Shown in pieces: positions 26,044 through 34,370 of a DNA stretch of 64,000 nt (the first letter of the stretch is position 1; each line of letters begins with the position of its first letter). The DNA is from Desulfurobacteriaceae bacterium (GTDB lineage Bacteria; Aquificota; Aquificia; Desulfurobacteriales; Desulfurobacteriaceae): positions 1 to 64,000 of the forward strand of contig JALUGO010000027.1 of assembly GCA_027051905.1 (NCBI GenBank), written 5' to 3'. The position numbers and the translations under genes are program-made. The notes beneath the pieces are model-generated. The model saw nothing but the letters and a program-made list of their open reading frames with translations, made no database searches and was not told the DNA's origin.

Positions 26044-26825
26044 TGGAGGTAGTTGTTACTACAGACAGAAAACCTACACCTGAGATGGTAGTTGAGGCCG
26101 AAAGACTGGCGGAGAAGCTGGGAGCTCCCCTCGTCAAACGCCGCCACAACACGATAAACGCCATAAAAAAGCGATTCGGGAAAAACGTTCTTGTTGTTAA
26201 CAGAGATTTAACCCTTACACTTCACACGTTAAAGGGGCAGAAACTTTTTTTCCACCCGGGGCTTTTTAAAATAAGGCTCCTCAACTACCTTGCCGGCGGA
26301 AAAGAAGCCATGGTTGAGGCTATGGCTCTGAAGGAGGGGGAAACCGTTTTAGACTGTAACCTTGGCCTTGCCCAGGATGCCCTCATGGCCGCCTTTGTAA
26401 GCAAAAGGGAAGTTGTAGGGGTTGAGAAAGACCCGGTTATCTACGAGATAGTGAGGAGGGGACTTAAGAAGTATAGACCCGAAGGTAAGCTGAAGGTAGC
26501 AGATTTTGCCTTTAAACTGGTAAAACCCGTTTTAGGAGATAACTACGAGTTCCTGAAATATCAGCCGGATAAGTCTTACGATATTGTCTATTTCTCTCCC
26601 ATGTTCATAAAACCCAAGTGGCACTGTAGCGTAATGTCTCCATTCAGGGAGGTCGCCGTCAAGGATTTTGTTTCTCCTGAAACCCTTAAAGAGGCTGAAA
26701 GAGTTGCGAGAAAAAGGGTTGTTATAAAGGTAAACAAAGGAGTTAAGGAGCTCTTTCCATTTCTAGAGGACTACGAAGTTCAGGAGAGCTCTACAAACGT
26801 TGAGTACCTCTACAAGGAAATGTAA
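26043..26825 (+). CDS. Class I SAM-dependent methyltransferase, RsmJ-like
   Basis: 260 aa. An N-terminal ~80-residue part (VTTDRKPTPEMVVEAERLAE) precedes a Rossmann methyltransferase core: EGETVLDCNLGLAQDALMAA (motif I, ~100-119), VVGVEKDPVIYEIV (motif II) and DIVYFSPMF (motif IV). Overall order resembles RsmJ/DUF548 rRNA guanine methyltransferases, though motif I is unusual (N-L-G-L instead of G-x-G). GTG start overlapping the GNAT stop; GGGAGAG lies upstream. Target RNA or protein is not known. Confidence 0.65.
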   Translation: MEVVVTTDRKPTPEMVVEAERLAEKLGAPLVKRRHNTINAIKKRFGKNVLVVNRDLTLTLHTLKGQKLFFHPGLFKIRLLNYLAGGKEAMVEAMALKEGETVLDCNLGLAQDALMAAFVSKREVVGVEKDPVIYEIVRRGLKKYRPEGKLKVADFAFKLVKPVLGDNYEFLKYQPDKSYDIVYFSPMFIKPKWHCSVMSPFREVAVKDFVSPETLKEAERVARKRVVIKVNKGVKELFPFLEDYEVQESSTNVEYLYKEM

Positions 26826-26847
26826 ATAGTTATCAGTATTATTAAAC

Positions 26848-26876
26848 TAGACCAAATTGTTGAGTTCTCGTATAAT
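26848..26876 (+). promoter_or_regulatory. Probable tpx promoter
   Basis: TAGACC (26848-26853), 17-base spacer, perfect TATAAT (26871-26876), 31 bases before the tpx ATG. Confidence 0.65.
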
Positions 26877-26907
26877 TTCTACAAACAAATTTCAAACAGG
26901 AGGTAAC

Positions 26908-27414
26908 ATGGCTGAAACAGTAACCCTTAAAGGGAATCCCGTTGTTCTTGCAGGCCCCACACTCAACGTAGGAGATGAAGCGCCTGTTGCCTGCGTTGTA
27001 AAGAGTGACCTCTCTGAAAAGGCAGTTGGAGGCAAAAAAGAGAAAGTTCAGCTTATTATCACTGTCCCATCCCTCGATACCCCTGTCTGCGAAACGGAAA
27101 CCAGAAGGTTCAACGAACTTCTAAAAGGTCTCGACGTTGACGTAACTGTCATCTCAATGGACCTTCCTTTCGCAGAGAAAAGGTTCTGCGAAAGTTTCAG
27201 CATTTCGAACATAGACGTTGCCTCAGACTTCAGGTATAGAGACATGGAAAAGTTTGGTGTTCTTATAGCCGAAGGTGCCCTCAAAGGTCTCTTAGCAAGG
27301 GCTGTCTTTATCGTTGACAGAGAAGGGAAGGTAGCCTACAAGCAGCTCGTTCCCGAAATAACCCAGGAACCAAACTACGATGAAGTTCTTGAAGCCCTTA
27401 AGAAGGCCCTCTAA
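26908..27414 (+). CDS. tpx: Thiol peroxidase, atypical 2-Cys peroxiredoxin
   Basis: 168 aa. Reduces peroxides with thioredoxin as donor. Peroxidatic Cys61 lies in PSLDTPVCETETRRF and resolving Cys94 in FAEKRFCESFSISN, the spacing of E. coli Tpx; an extra Cys29 (PVACVV) is present. A longer frame opens at a TTG 51 bases upstream, but the ATG at 26908 sits behind AGGAGGT and matches family N-termini. It has its own promoter and a small hairpin after the stop. Confidence 0.95.
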   Translation: MAETVTLKGNPVVLAGPTLNVGDEAPVACVVKSDLSEKAVGGKKEKVQLIITVPSLDTPVCETETRRFNELLKGLDVDVTVISMDLPFAEKRFCESFSISNIDVASDFRYRDMEKFGVLIAEGALKGLLARAVFIVDREGKVAYKQLVPEITQEPNYDEVLEALKKAL

Positions 27415-27428
27415 GGGGCTTTCCCCTT
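27413..27428 (+). terminator. Possible tpx terminator
   Basis: AAGGGG / CCCCTT stem with CTTT loop directly at the tpx stop, followed by a loosely T-rich stretch. The rest of the 240-base gap to nrdA holds a second CCCC/GGGG-TTTT hairpin near 27490-27515, a TTGAAC palindrome and no gene. Confidence 0.45.
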
Positions 27429-27513
27429 GAAATTTTCTCCTCTTTTCATCCAGGAGATTTCCACTCCATGAGAACTCCCCCTTTAAGCCCCCTGTTTCAA
27501 GGAATACGGGGTT

Positions 27514-27529
27514 TTGAACAACCGTTCAA
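27514..27529. repeat. Inverted repeat upstream of nrdA
   Basis: TTGAAC-AACC-GTTCAA, a perfect six-base inverted repeat in the nrdA upstream gap; a further TTGAAC half-site occurs near 27595. Operator-like, but the cognate regulator is unknown; it does not match an NrdR box. Confidence 0.35.
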
Positions 27530-27656
27530 GCCGGATTTTACCACCTGAGAGACCTCCATAAAAGGAAAGCCAAACAATAAATTTTCGAATTTGCCTTGAA
27601 CGTGCCCCCCAGAGAGTGGTTAAATGATTAATCGGGAAACCGGCAGAGGAGGGTTC

Positions 27657-29951
27657 ATGAACAGAATAACCGTTGTTAAAAGGAAGGGAAACAGAGAGCC
27701 CCTCAACATTGAAAAGATCAGGAAAGTCATCAACTGGGCAGCTGAAGGGCTGAACATCAACACCCTGAAACTTGAAGCCAAACTCAAACTTCACTTCTTT
27801 GACGGTATAACCACACGCCAGATTCATGAGGCCGTTATAAACACTGCCCTTCAGCTTACAACTCCAGAAGAGCCCGACTGGAGAATACTTGCGGGGAGGC
27901 TTTTTATCTTCAACCTCTACAAGGAAGTCTCCATCAGAAGGGGAACCAGTAAGCTGGCCTACGTTGGAGGAGGAGAGGAGTATTTAAGAGTTGTTAAAGA
28001 TTTAGTTGAAAAAGGACTCTATACCGAGGAACTCCTTAAAAACTACACAGAAGATGAGCTTGTAGAGGCAGGGAATTACCTGAAGCTTGAGTACGACTTC
28101 CTTTACGACTACGCTGGAGCAAACCTTCTGGCAAAGAGATACCTCTGCATTTACGAGGATTTCCCCATAGAGCTCCCACAGGAGATGTTCATGACCATCT
28201 CCCTCATGCTCGCAATAAACGAACCAAAAGAGAAAAGACTCAAGATTGCCAAACACTTCTACGACCTTATAGCGGGAAAGAAGCTCTCCCTTGCTACTCC
28301 CATACTTATCAACCTGCGCCGCCCGAACGGAAACCTCTCCTCTTGTTTCATAACGGCAATGGATGACAACCTTGACTCCATCATGTACACGGCAAACCAG
28401 GTTGCCCAGATATCAAAGAGGGCTGGCGGAGTGGGAGTAAACCTCTCCCGGATAAGGGCGCAAGGTTCCTGGATTAAAAAGGTGTTCGGTGCAAGCGGCG
28501 GAATCGTTCCCTGGACGAAAATCCTCAACGACGTTGCCGTTGCAGTAAATCAGGAGGGGAAGAGAGCTGGAGCCGTTACCGTTGCCTTAGACGTGTGGCA
28601 CTTAGATATCTACGACTTCTTAGAGCTGAAAACGGAAAATGGAGACCTGAGGCGTAAAGCCTTTGACATATTCCCTCAGGTTGTTGTTCCAGACCTCTTT
28701 ATGGAGAGGGTGAAATTTGACCAGGAGTGGCTCCTTGTAGACCCTTACGAGGTTGAGAAGAAGTTCGGCTACAAACTTTACGAACTCTGGGGAGAGGAGT
28801 TTGAGAAAGCCTACATGCACGTAGAGGCAGAGAGCGATAAACTGAAGCTAAAAAAGAAGGTAAGGGCGAAGGAGCTCCTTAAAGAAATCCTCAAAACCCA
28901 GGTTGCAACAGGTCTTCCCTACATCTTCTTCAAAGACACTGCAAACAGGCTCAACCCGTTAAAGCACGACGGCTACATAGGAAACGGAAACCTCTGTATG
29001 GAGAGCTTCTCAAACTTCAGACCTTCCAAAGGCTTTAAAACCTATATGAAAGATGGGAAGATAGTTAGCGAGATAGAGGAACCCGGCCTTGTTCACACCT
29101 GCAACCTCCTCTCTATTAACCTTGCAAATATTGAAAATGATGAGGAGCTTGAAGAGGCCGTTAGGGCTGCAGTCAGAATTCTTGATAACACGATAGAGCT
29201 TACAACTCCACCGATTTTAGAGAGCAAACTCCACAACGATAGGTATAGAACAATAGGAGTAGGAACCCTCGGGCTTGCAGACTACCTGGCAAAACGGGAG
29301 ATACCCTACGGCAGACAGTCTTTAAAAGTGATTGACGAGCTCTACGAGAAAATTGCCTACTACGGAATAGACGAGAGTATAAACCTTGCTAAGAAGAGGG
29401 GAGTTTTCCCAGCCTACGAGGGTTCAGACTGGAGCAGAGGGGTAATAATAGGGAAGGACGCGGAATACCTCTCTGAGAAAACCTACCTCAAGGGGAAGTG
29501 GCTGGAGCTCCTCTCAAAACTCAAAAAGTATGGAATCAGAAACGGCCAGCTCTTTGCGATAGCTCCAAACACGAGCTCAGGCCTTCTGCAGGGGGCAACT
29601 CCGGGAGTTCTCCCGCCGTTCTCAAGATTCTACATAGATAAAAACCAGAAGCAGGCGGTTCCTATCTGTCCTCCCTACATAAAGGAGAGATTCTGGTTCT
29701 ACAGGGAAAGCAAGTTTATGGACCAGAAAGAGGTTATTGACGTAATCTCAACGATCCAGAAGTGGGTTGACAGCGGAATATCAATGGAGCTCCTTTTTAA
29801 CCTCAACCTCGGAATCAGAGCGAAGGACATCTACGAAACCGTTATGTACGCCTGGGAGAAAGGGATAAAGACCATCTACTACGTGAGAACAGTTCAGAAA
29901 GACAGTCAGGGAGCTCTCAAGAAAGAGGAGTGCATCGCCTGTGCAAATTAG
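27657..29951 (+). CDS. nrdA: Ribonucleoside-diphosphate reductase, alpha subunit (class I)
   Basis: 764 aa. Makes deoxyribonucleotides with the NrdB radical cofactor. An N-terminal ATP-cone (ITVVKRKGNREPLNIEKIRK) suggests dATP control. Catalytic parts: first Cys in NGNLSSCFITAM (~residue 225), NGNLCMESFSNF (active-site Asn/Cys/Glu, ~440), paired Tyr in TIYYVRTV near the end, and the C-terminal shuttle CIACAN. An in-frame ATG at 27624 exists, but the ATG at 27657 sits behind GAGGAGGG and gives the normal ATP-cone start. Confidence 0.95.
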   Translation: MNRITVVKRKGNREPLNIEKIRKVINWAAEGLNINTLKLEAKLKLHFFDGITTRQIHEAVINTALQLTTPEEPDWRILAGRLFIFNLYKEVSIRRGTSKLAYVGGGEEYLRVVKDLVEKGLYTEELLKNYTEDELVEAGNYLKLEYDFLYDYAGANLLAKRYLCIYEDFPIELPQEMFMTISLMLAINEPKEKRLKIAKHFYDLIAGKKLSLATPILINLRRPNGNLSSCFITAMDDNLDSIMYTANQVAQISKRAGGVGVNLSRIRAQGSWIKKVFGASGGIVPWTKILNDVAVAVNQEGKRAGAVTVALDVWHLDIYDFLELKTENGDLRRKAFDIFPQVVVPDLFMERVKFDQEWLLVDPYEVEKKFGYKLYELWGEEFEKAYMHVEAESDKLKLKKKVRAKELLKEILKTQVATGLPYIFFKDTANRLNPLKHDGYIGNGNLCMESFSNFRPSKGFKTYMKDGKIVSEIEEPGLVHTCNLLSINLANIENDEELEEAVRAAVRILDNTIELTTPPILESKLHNDRYRTIGVGTLGLADYLAKREIPYGRQSLKVIDELYEKIAYYGIDESINLAKKRGVFPAYEGSDWSRGVIIGKDAEYLSEKTYLKGKWLELLSKLKKYGIRNGQLFAIAPNTSSGLLQGATPGVLPPFSRFYIDKNQKQAVPICPPYIKERFWFYRESKFMDQKEVIDVISTIQKWVDSGISMELLFNLNLGIRAKDIYETVMYAWEKGIKTIYYVRTVQKDSQGALKKEECIACAN

Positions 29952-29952
29952 T

Positions 29953-29981
29953 TTGAATCAGGACGGAAGACGTGATATATT
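29953..29981 (+). promoter_or_regulatory. Probable promoter for the NYN-domain gene
   Basis: TTGAAT (29953-29958), 17-base spacer, TATATT (29976-29981), starting right after the nrdA stop. Confidence 0.65.
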
Positions 29982-30021
29982 TAGAATGTGAGATTATAGA
30001 AACAAATATGCTAAAGATTAT

Positions 30022-30069
30022 GGGAGGCTCCCCCTCCCAACATTATCTATCCGGGAGGCTCCCCCTCCC
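30022..30069 (+). repeat. Two identical 17-nt hairpin units between nrdA and the NYN gene
   Basis: GGGAGGCTCCCCCTCCC occurs at 30022-30038 and 30053-30069, 14 AT-rich bases apart. Each copy can fold on itself (GGGAGG with CCTCCC, loop CTCCC). Both lie between the predicted promoter and the GTG start, so they would be in the leader of the downstream gene. Confidence 0.8.
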
Positions 30070-30099
30070 GTTACTACCTTCAATTCCAAGAGGTGGCCG

Positions 30100-31098
30100 G
30101 TGAAAACGGCCATTTACGTTGATTTTGATAACATCTACGGTGGAATCCTTGACAAGTTAGGAATTCCTGCAGATCAAAAACTTCAGAGAAGAGTAACAAA
30201 TTTTCAGATTCATTTCCTAAAAGAAGTTCTCTCTAAGTTTTTCCGTCAACTGAAAGAAACATTAATTATGGTAGAGCCAACACATAAGTCCAATCACAAT
30301 CCGCTCTGTATAAAAGTCTTTGCAGAATATGAAAATCTACCTCTTTCAACGAGATTTTCTCCAAGTATGCCTATCTTCCTTTACAATATTGGTGTTGTTC
30401 CTGTTAACCCTTTCATTGCTTCGTCAAAGAAGAAAAAAAATAGAAATGCTGCTGATGTATCTTTGGTTCTGACTGCCATTGAAGATCTTATAGTAAAGTC
30501 AATACCTGCAGATGCTGTTATTATCTGCACATGTGATATTGACCTTTATCCTTTAATCCTCTGGTTGAGGGAGCACACCGGAAAAGAGATAATTCTTGGA
30601 GGGTTTCCGGATAGAACGAGTCGTTTGTATGATGCGGTTCTTGTAGGGAAGCGTTTAGAGCTTGATTCCTATTTGGTAGAAGCAATAGGAGAGGTTTTTT
30701 ACTCTTTTAACAATCCTGAAATTGCTGAAGACTGGTTATTTCAGTTGAAAGAGAACGATTTTGAGTTCTTGAAGAACCTGATGGATAGGTTTAAGCTATC
30801 GGAAAACTTACTGGTGAATAGGTATAAATTGGAGTTCCTGAAGGAAGAAAGAAAGAAAATAGTTGAAACTGGAGAACTGGAAGAAGAATTAGTTGAAGTA
30901 TGCAAAGAGTTTAGTTCTAAACTCTTAGAAGGACTAAAAGACTGGCTAGGAAAACATGAATATGCCTCAACAGGTCTAATAATTAAAAATTGGTTACCAA
31001 GGTGGAAACTCAATATTGATATTTCAGAGGCAAATGAATGCTTAAGAAAGATAATAGAGGATAAAGAACTCTTAGCAGAAAAAAAATTTAGTTTTTGA
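30100..31098 (+). CDS. NYN (PIN-like) domain protein
   Basis: 332 aa. The first ~190 residues look like a NYN/LabA-type metal-dependent RNase fold: VDFDN at 7-11, a conserved ADVSLVLTAIEDLI near 117, and a CDIDLYPLI strand near 148, giving the acidic pocket. The C-terminal ~130 residues are helical and may be a winged-helix or oligomer part. GTG start behind GAGGTGG. By eye it is AT-richer than nrdA and nrdB, which flank it, and it has its own promoter and leader, suggesting insertion. Nuclease activity and target are inference. Confidence 0.75.
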   Translation: MKTAIYVDFDNIYGGILDKLGIPADQKLQRRVTNFQIHFLKEVLSKFFRQLKETLIMVEPTHKSNHNPLCIKVFAEYENLPLSTRFSPSMPIFLYNIGVVPVNPFIASSKKKKNRNAADVSLVLTAIEDLIVKSIPADAVIICTCDIDLYPLILWLREHTGKEIILGGFPDRTSRLYDAVLVGKRLELDSYLVEAIGEVFYSFNNPEIAEDWLFQLKENDFEFLKNLMDRFKLSENLLVNRYKLEFLKEERKKIVETGELEEELVEVCKEFSSKLLEGLKDWLGKHEYASTGLIIKNWLPRWKLNIDISEANECLRKIIEDKELLAEKKFSF

Positions 31099-31169
31099 AA
31101 TGGAAGATGCAGAAAATGGTTTTATTAAGGGTAGATTTTTAAAGTTAAAACCAAACTCTGGGGGTAGTG

Positions 31170-32228
31170 ATGTCTGATCTAAAGAAGGAACTTATGAAAC
31201 CCCGTCCGATATTTAACCCTGAAGGGAACGACGACCCTGCAAAGAGGGGAATTCTCTACGGAGATACAACAAACATCTTCAACCTGAATGTTATTAAGTA
31301 CGAGTGGGCTCCTAAGCTCTACCGTGTTATGATGGCAAACTTCTGGATCCCTGAAACCGTTGACCTTACTCAAGACGTTCAGGACTACAAAGAGCTTACA
31401 GACGACGAGAGGCAGGCCTACGACGAGATACTCTCATTTTTAGTCTTCCTTGACTCTATTCAAACAACAAACATTCCAAATATAGCCGCTTACGTAAAGG
31501 CTCCTGAGATAACTATTGACCTCTCAATCCACGCCTACCAGGAGGCCATACACTCACAGAGCTACGGCTACACAATTGAGTCTGTTGTTCCGGCAGAGAA
31601 GAGGGAAGAGGTCTACTACTGGTGGAAGAAAGACCCGATACTCTTTGAGAGGAACAAATACATTGCAGACATCTACCAGAAGTTTCTTGAAGATCCGACA
31701 ATGGAAAACTACGGTGAAGTCCTTATTGGGAACTATCTTTTAGAGGGACTCTACTTCTACAACGGCTTTATGTTCTTCTACAACCTTGCCTCAAGGAACC
31801 TGATGCAAGGAACGGCAGACATAATCAGGTATATAAACAGGGACGAACTAACCCACGTAATCCTCTTTGAGCACTTTATGAAAGATCTTACAGATGAAGG
31901 GTTTAAGAAGTATTTAACAAAGGATAAGATCTACGAGATGTTTAAAATTGCCGTAGAACAGGAGCAGCGGTTCAGCAAGAAGGTTATAGGGAACAAGATT
32001 TTGGGAATGAACGAACAGTCTATTGAGGACTACACCTACTACATAGCCAACAAGAGGTTGAAGGCCTTAGGCCTTGAACCTATTTTCCCTGATAGGCCTA
32101 ATCCTTATGAACACCTTGAGAGGATTGCAGATACCGGCGGAGAGGGTAACGTTAAGGCAAACTTCTTTGAGGCAACTGTTACAAGTTACAACCAGGCAAG
32201 TGCCGTTGAAGGGTGGGACGAGATTTAG
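31170..32228 (+). CDS. nrdB: Ribonucleoside-diphosphate reductase, beta subunit
   Basis: 352 aa, carries the di-metal/tyrosyl radical cofactor. Metal ligands are recognisable: Asp in FLDSIQ, Glu and His in QEAIHSQSY, Glu in LLEGLYFYNGF, and Glu/His in RDELTHVILF. The Tyr of HSQSY corresponds to the radical Tyr122 of E. coli NrdB. The GTG one codon earlier (31167) is possible; the ATG at 31170 follows GGGGGTAG. No clear own promoter; the nrdA transcript or the NYN promoter may serve it. Confidence 0.95.
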   Translation: MSDLKKELMKPRPIFNPEGNDDPAKRGILYGDTTNIFNLNVIKYEWAPKLYRVMMANFWIPETVDLTQDVQDYKELTDDERQAYDEILSFLVFLDSIQTTNIPNIAAYVKAPEITIDLSIHAYQEAIHSQSYGYTIESVVPAEKREEVYYWWKKDPILFERNKYIADIYQKFLEDPTMENYGEVLIGNYLLEGLYFYNGFMFFYNLASRNLMQGTADIIRYINRDELTHVILFEHFMKDLTDEGFKKYLTKDKIYEMFKIAVEQEQRFSKKVIGNKILGMNEQSIEDYTYYIANKRLKALGLEPIFPDRPNPYEHLERIADTGGEGNVKANFFEATVTSYNQASAVEGWDEI

Positions 32229-32236
32229 GAACTTCT

Positions 32237-32260
32237 CAGGGTACTCCTCTGAGTACCCTG
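32237..32260. terminator. Hairpin between nrdB and the FIST-GGDEF gene
   Basis: Perfect ten-base stem CAGGGTACTC / GAGTACCCTG with a CTCT loop, between convergent genes. T run is weak on both sides. Confidence 0.7.
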
Positions 32261-32287
32261 CTCTATAACAAAAAGTTTGTCAGTTAC

Positions 32288-34312
32288 TTAAGCAGTTTCA
32301 TACCGGTTACCACCTTTTTCTTTTGCCATATACATAATCTTATCGGCATTAGAAATTATTTCTTCCAGTTTCTCTATATCTTTAAAAACTTTTATGCCTA
32401 TACTCAGACTTACGGGTCTATTTATCTCTGGCTGTTTGTGATTGCCAACTCTTGATAGAATCCTTCTGGCTACAGATATCGCCTTTTCAAGAGCCTCTTT
32501 CCTTGAATCTCCAATGTCAGTTAGAAAAACTACAAATTCATCTCCTGCATACCTAACAGCTACATCCGTTTTCCTGATAGATTTTCTAATACTATCTGCC
32601 ACAAACTTTAAAACTTTATCTCCCACATCGTGACCATAAGTATCGTTAATTTCCTTAAACTTATCTATATCTAAGAACAAGAGAGCATTCCATCTGTTAG
32701 AAACCTTGAGTTCCTGTTCCAGTTTCCTAAGAATTCTTCTGTTATAGAGCTCTGTTAAAGGATCGTAATTGGCCAGAAATTCCACTTTCTTATCACTTGT
32801 TATATCCTGAAAAACATGGATCAAAATATCTTTATTCTCCTGCTTAAAGAATCTCACAAATCCCCTAACCCACTTTATCTTTCCATCGACAACCATCCTG
32901 AAGTCAACTTCAGACTCCCCTAATTCCAGCACTTTATTAATAGCATTTTTTACAAGCTCTTTATCTTCATAGTAAATCAGCTTTTCTAGGACAAATTTTG
33001 CATCGATATTCATCGACTTTACGGTAGTATGATCTATTCCAAGAACTCTTTTGGCATTCTCTGAAACAAAAGGACAGAACCACTTACAGCCTGATTCCCT
33101 TTCAAGAATTATTATGCAGCTTTTTGTGTGTGAAAGTCCAGACTCTATTACCTCAAGTTCATCTCCTGTTCTCTTAAGAAGGTGAAAAACAGGAGAGTAT
33201 GTTTTAAAAATTTCCGATCTTTTATAAGGATAGAGCAGATTTTCATCAATAAATGGAACTTTGTTGTTCTCCTCTTTTATAGCTACTCCAGCCACTGTAA
33301 GGGTTTCGTTAAGTACCAGCCCCTCTTCATTAGGTTTCTTAAAAAACTCACCATGGGTAAAGAAACCAACGTTAGGAACATTCATAAACAGCATCAGTTC
33401 AAGCTCAGCGAGCTCTCTGAGGAAATTCTTTCTGGCTATACACGAAAATATGAAAACTTCAGAGCTTTTCCTGGCAACTTCCTTCAGCTCTCTTATTTCC
33501 TCTCTTTTAGGAGTAAACCCTCTTAAAACTCCAGTAGAGAATCTTACTTTTGTCCCCCGCGGAATGTGGCCAGAAAACCCAAGGGAACCATCAGAAAACT
33601 TTTTAATACAGGCTCTTGCTACTTTCAAGCCACCTTTGTGATAAACAAGGGGATAGTTTATCCCTATGTCAGGAAGAGACTCTTCAACTTCTTTACCTAA
33701 AAACTTACCATAAAACCGAGATGCAGGGATTCCATCTATTTTAAAAACTCTGCTCTTTTCTGCTTCCGTAACAATATGGTAGTCACCTATTTCCTCCCAA
33801 TCAAAAAGATAAGACTGAAAGATTTTCAAATTATCAGCACACAGCAGAATACCAACGGCCCCTTCTGTTATTAACGTGTCGTTATAACAAACGGCAGTCT
33901 GCAAGTTCGGATTTGGAGCACTTGCCATTCCACCAGCAATAGCAATTTCCGGGCAGTTTTCCGATATTATCTTTATCAGAGTTTCTCCATCTGTATTTGT
34001 TCCATCACTTAGAAGAATGAGGATACATTTCGATAAATCTACATTTAAACTTCTAACATATTCTGAAATCTCTCTACCAACCTTTTCTGAATTTCCCTGT
34101 GAAAAAACAGTTTTAACTAAACTAATATCCTCAAAGTTAAACGGGTAGGTAATGTTCCCGGTTTCAAAAACCTTTGATCGGAAGATAAAAGCTCCTGTTG
34201 TAGCTCCGACAACTTCGGCATTAGAAATCTTGTGTATTCGCGAAGATAGATCAATCAGCTCTTCAGGGGTTCCTGTAGTAAACAAAAGCTTTACTTCAGA
34301 TTTTTTATCCAT
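32288..34312 (-). CDS. FIST-PAS-GGDEF signalling protein (predicted diguanylate cyclase)
   Basis: 674 aa, no clear membrane helices. Residues ~20-200 match FIST N (NAEVVGATTGAF, AIAGGMASAPN), ~210-350 FIST C (FSTGVLRGFTPKREE), ~385-500 a PAS-like sensor ending HVFQDIT, and ~510-670 a GGDEF domain (YDPLTELYNRRIL; YAGDEFVVF). The signature is AGDEF, usually active, and an RxxD inhibitory site (RKTD) lies five residues before it. It likely makes c-di-GMP in response to a small ligand bound by FIST; ligand unknown. Confidence 0.88.
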   Translation of the reverse strand: MDKKSEVKLLFTTGTPEELIDLSSRIHKISNAEVVGATTGAFIFRSKVFETGNITYPFNFEDISLVKTVFSQGNSEKVGREISEYVRSLNVDLSKCILILLSDGTNTDGETLIKIISENCPEIAIAGGMASAPNPNLQTAVCYNDTLITEGAVGILLCADNLKIFQSYLFDWEEIGDYHIVTEAEKSRVFKIDGIPASRFYGKFLGKEVEESLPDIGINYPLVYHKGGLKVARACIKKFSDGSLGFSGHIPRGTKVRFSTGVLRGFTPKREEIRELKEVARKSSEVFIFSCIARKNFLRELAELELMLFMNVPNVGFFTHGEFFKKPNEEGLVLNETLTVAGVAIKEENNKVPFIDENLLYPYKRSEIFKTYSPVFHLLKRTGDELEVIESGLSHTKSCIIILERESGCKWFCPFVSENAKRVLGIDHTTVKSMNIDAKFVLEKLIYYEDKELVKNAINKVLELGESEVDFRMVVDGKIKWVRGFVRFFKQENKDILIHVFQDITSDKKVEFLANYDPLTELYNRRILRKLEQELKVSNRWNALLFLDIDKFKEINDTYGHDVGDKVLKFVADSIRKSIRKTDVAVRYAGDEFVVFLTDIGDSRKEALEKAISVARRILSRVGNHKQPEINRPVSLSIGIKVFKDIEKLEEIISNADKIMYMAKEKGGNRYETA

Positions 34313-34370
34313 ACTAAACCCTTCCCCCTATTAATGTTACAAACAGCTAAAAGAACTATCCTATTCATAA

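Noticed and set aside
26857-26907. 17-residue extension of Tpx from TTG 26857
   Set aside because: It would overlap the TATAAT promoter element, whereas the ATG at 26908 has a perfect AGGAGGT.
29953-30069. Repeated unit considered as a CRISPR array
   Set aside because: Only two copies of 17 bases with a 14-base spacer and no cas genes; each unit is a simple hairpin.
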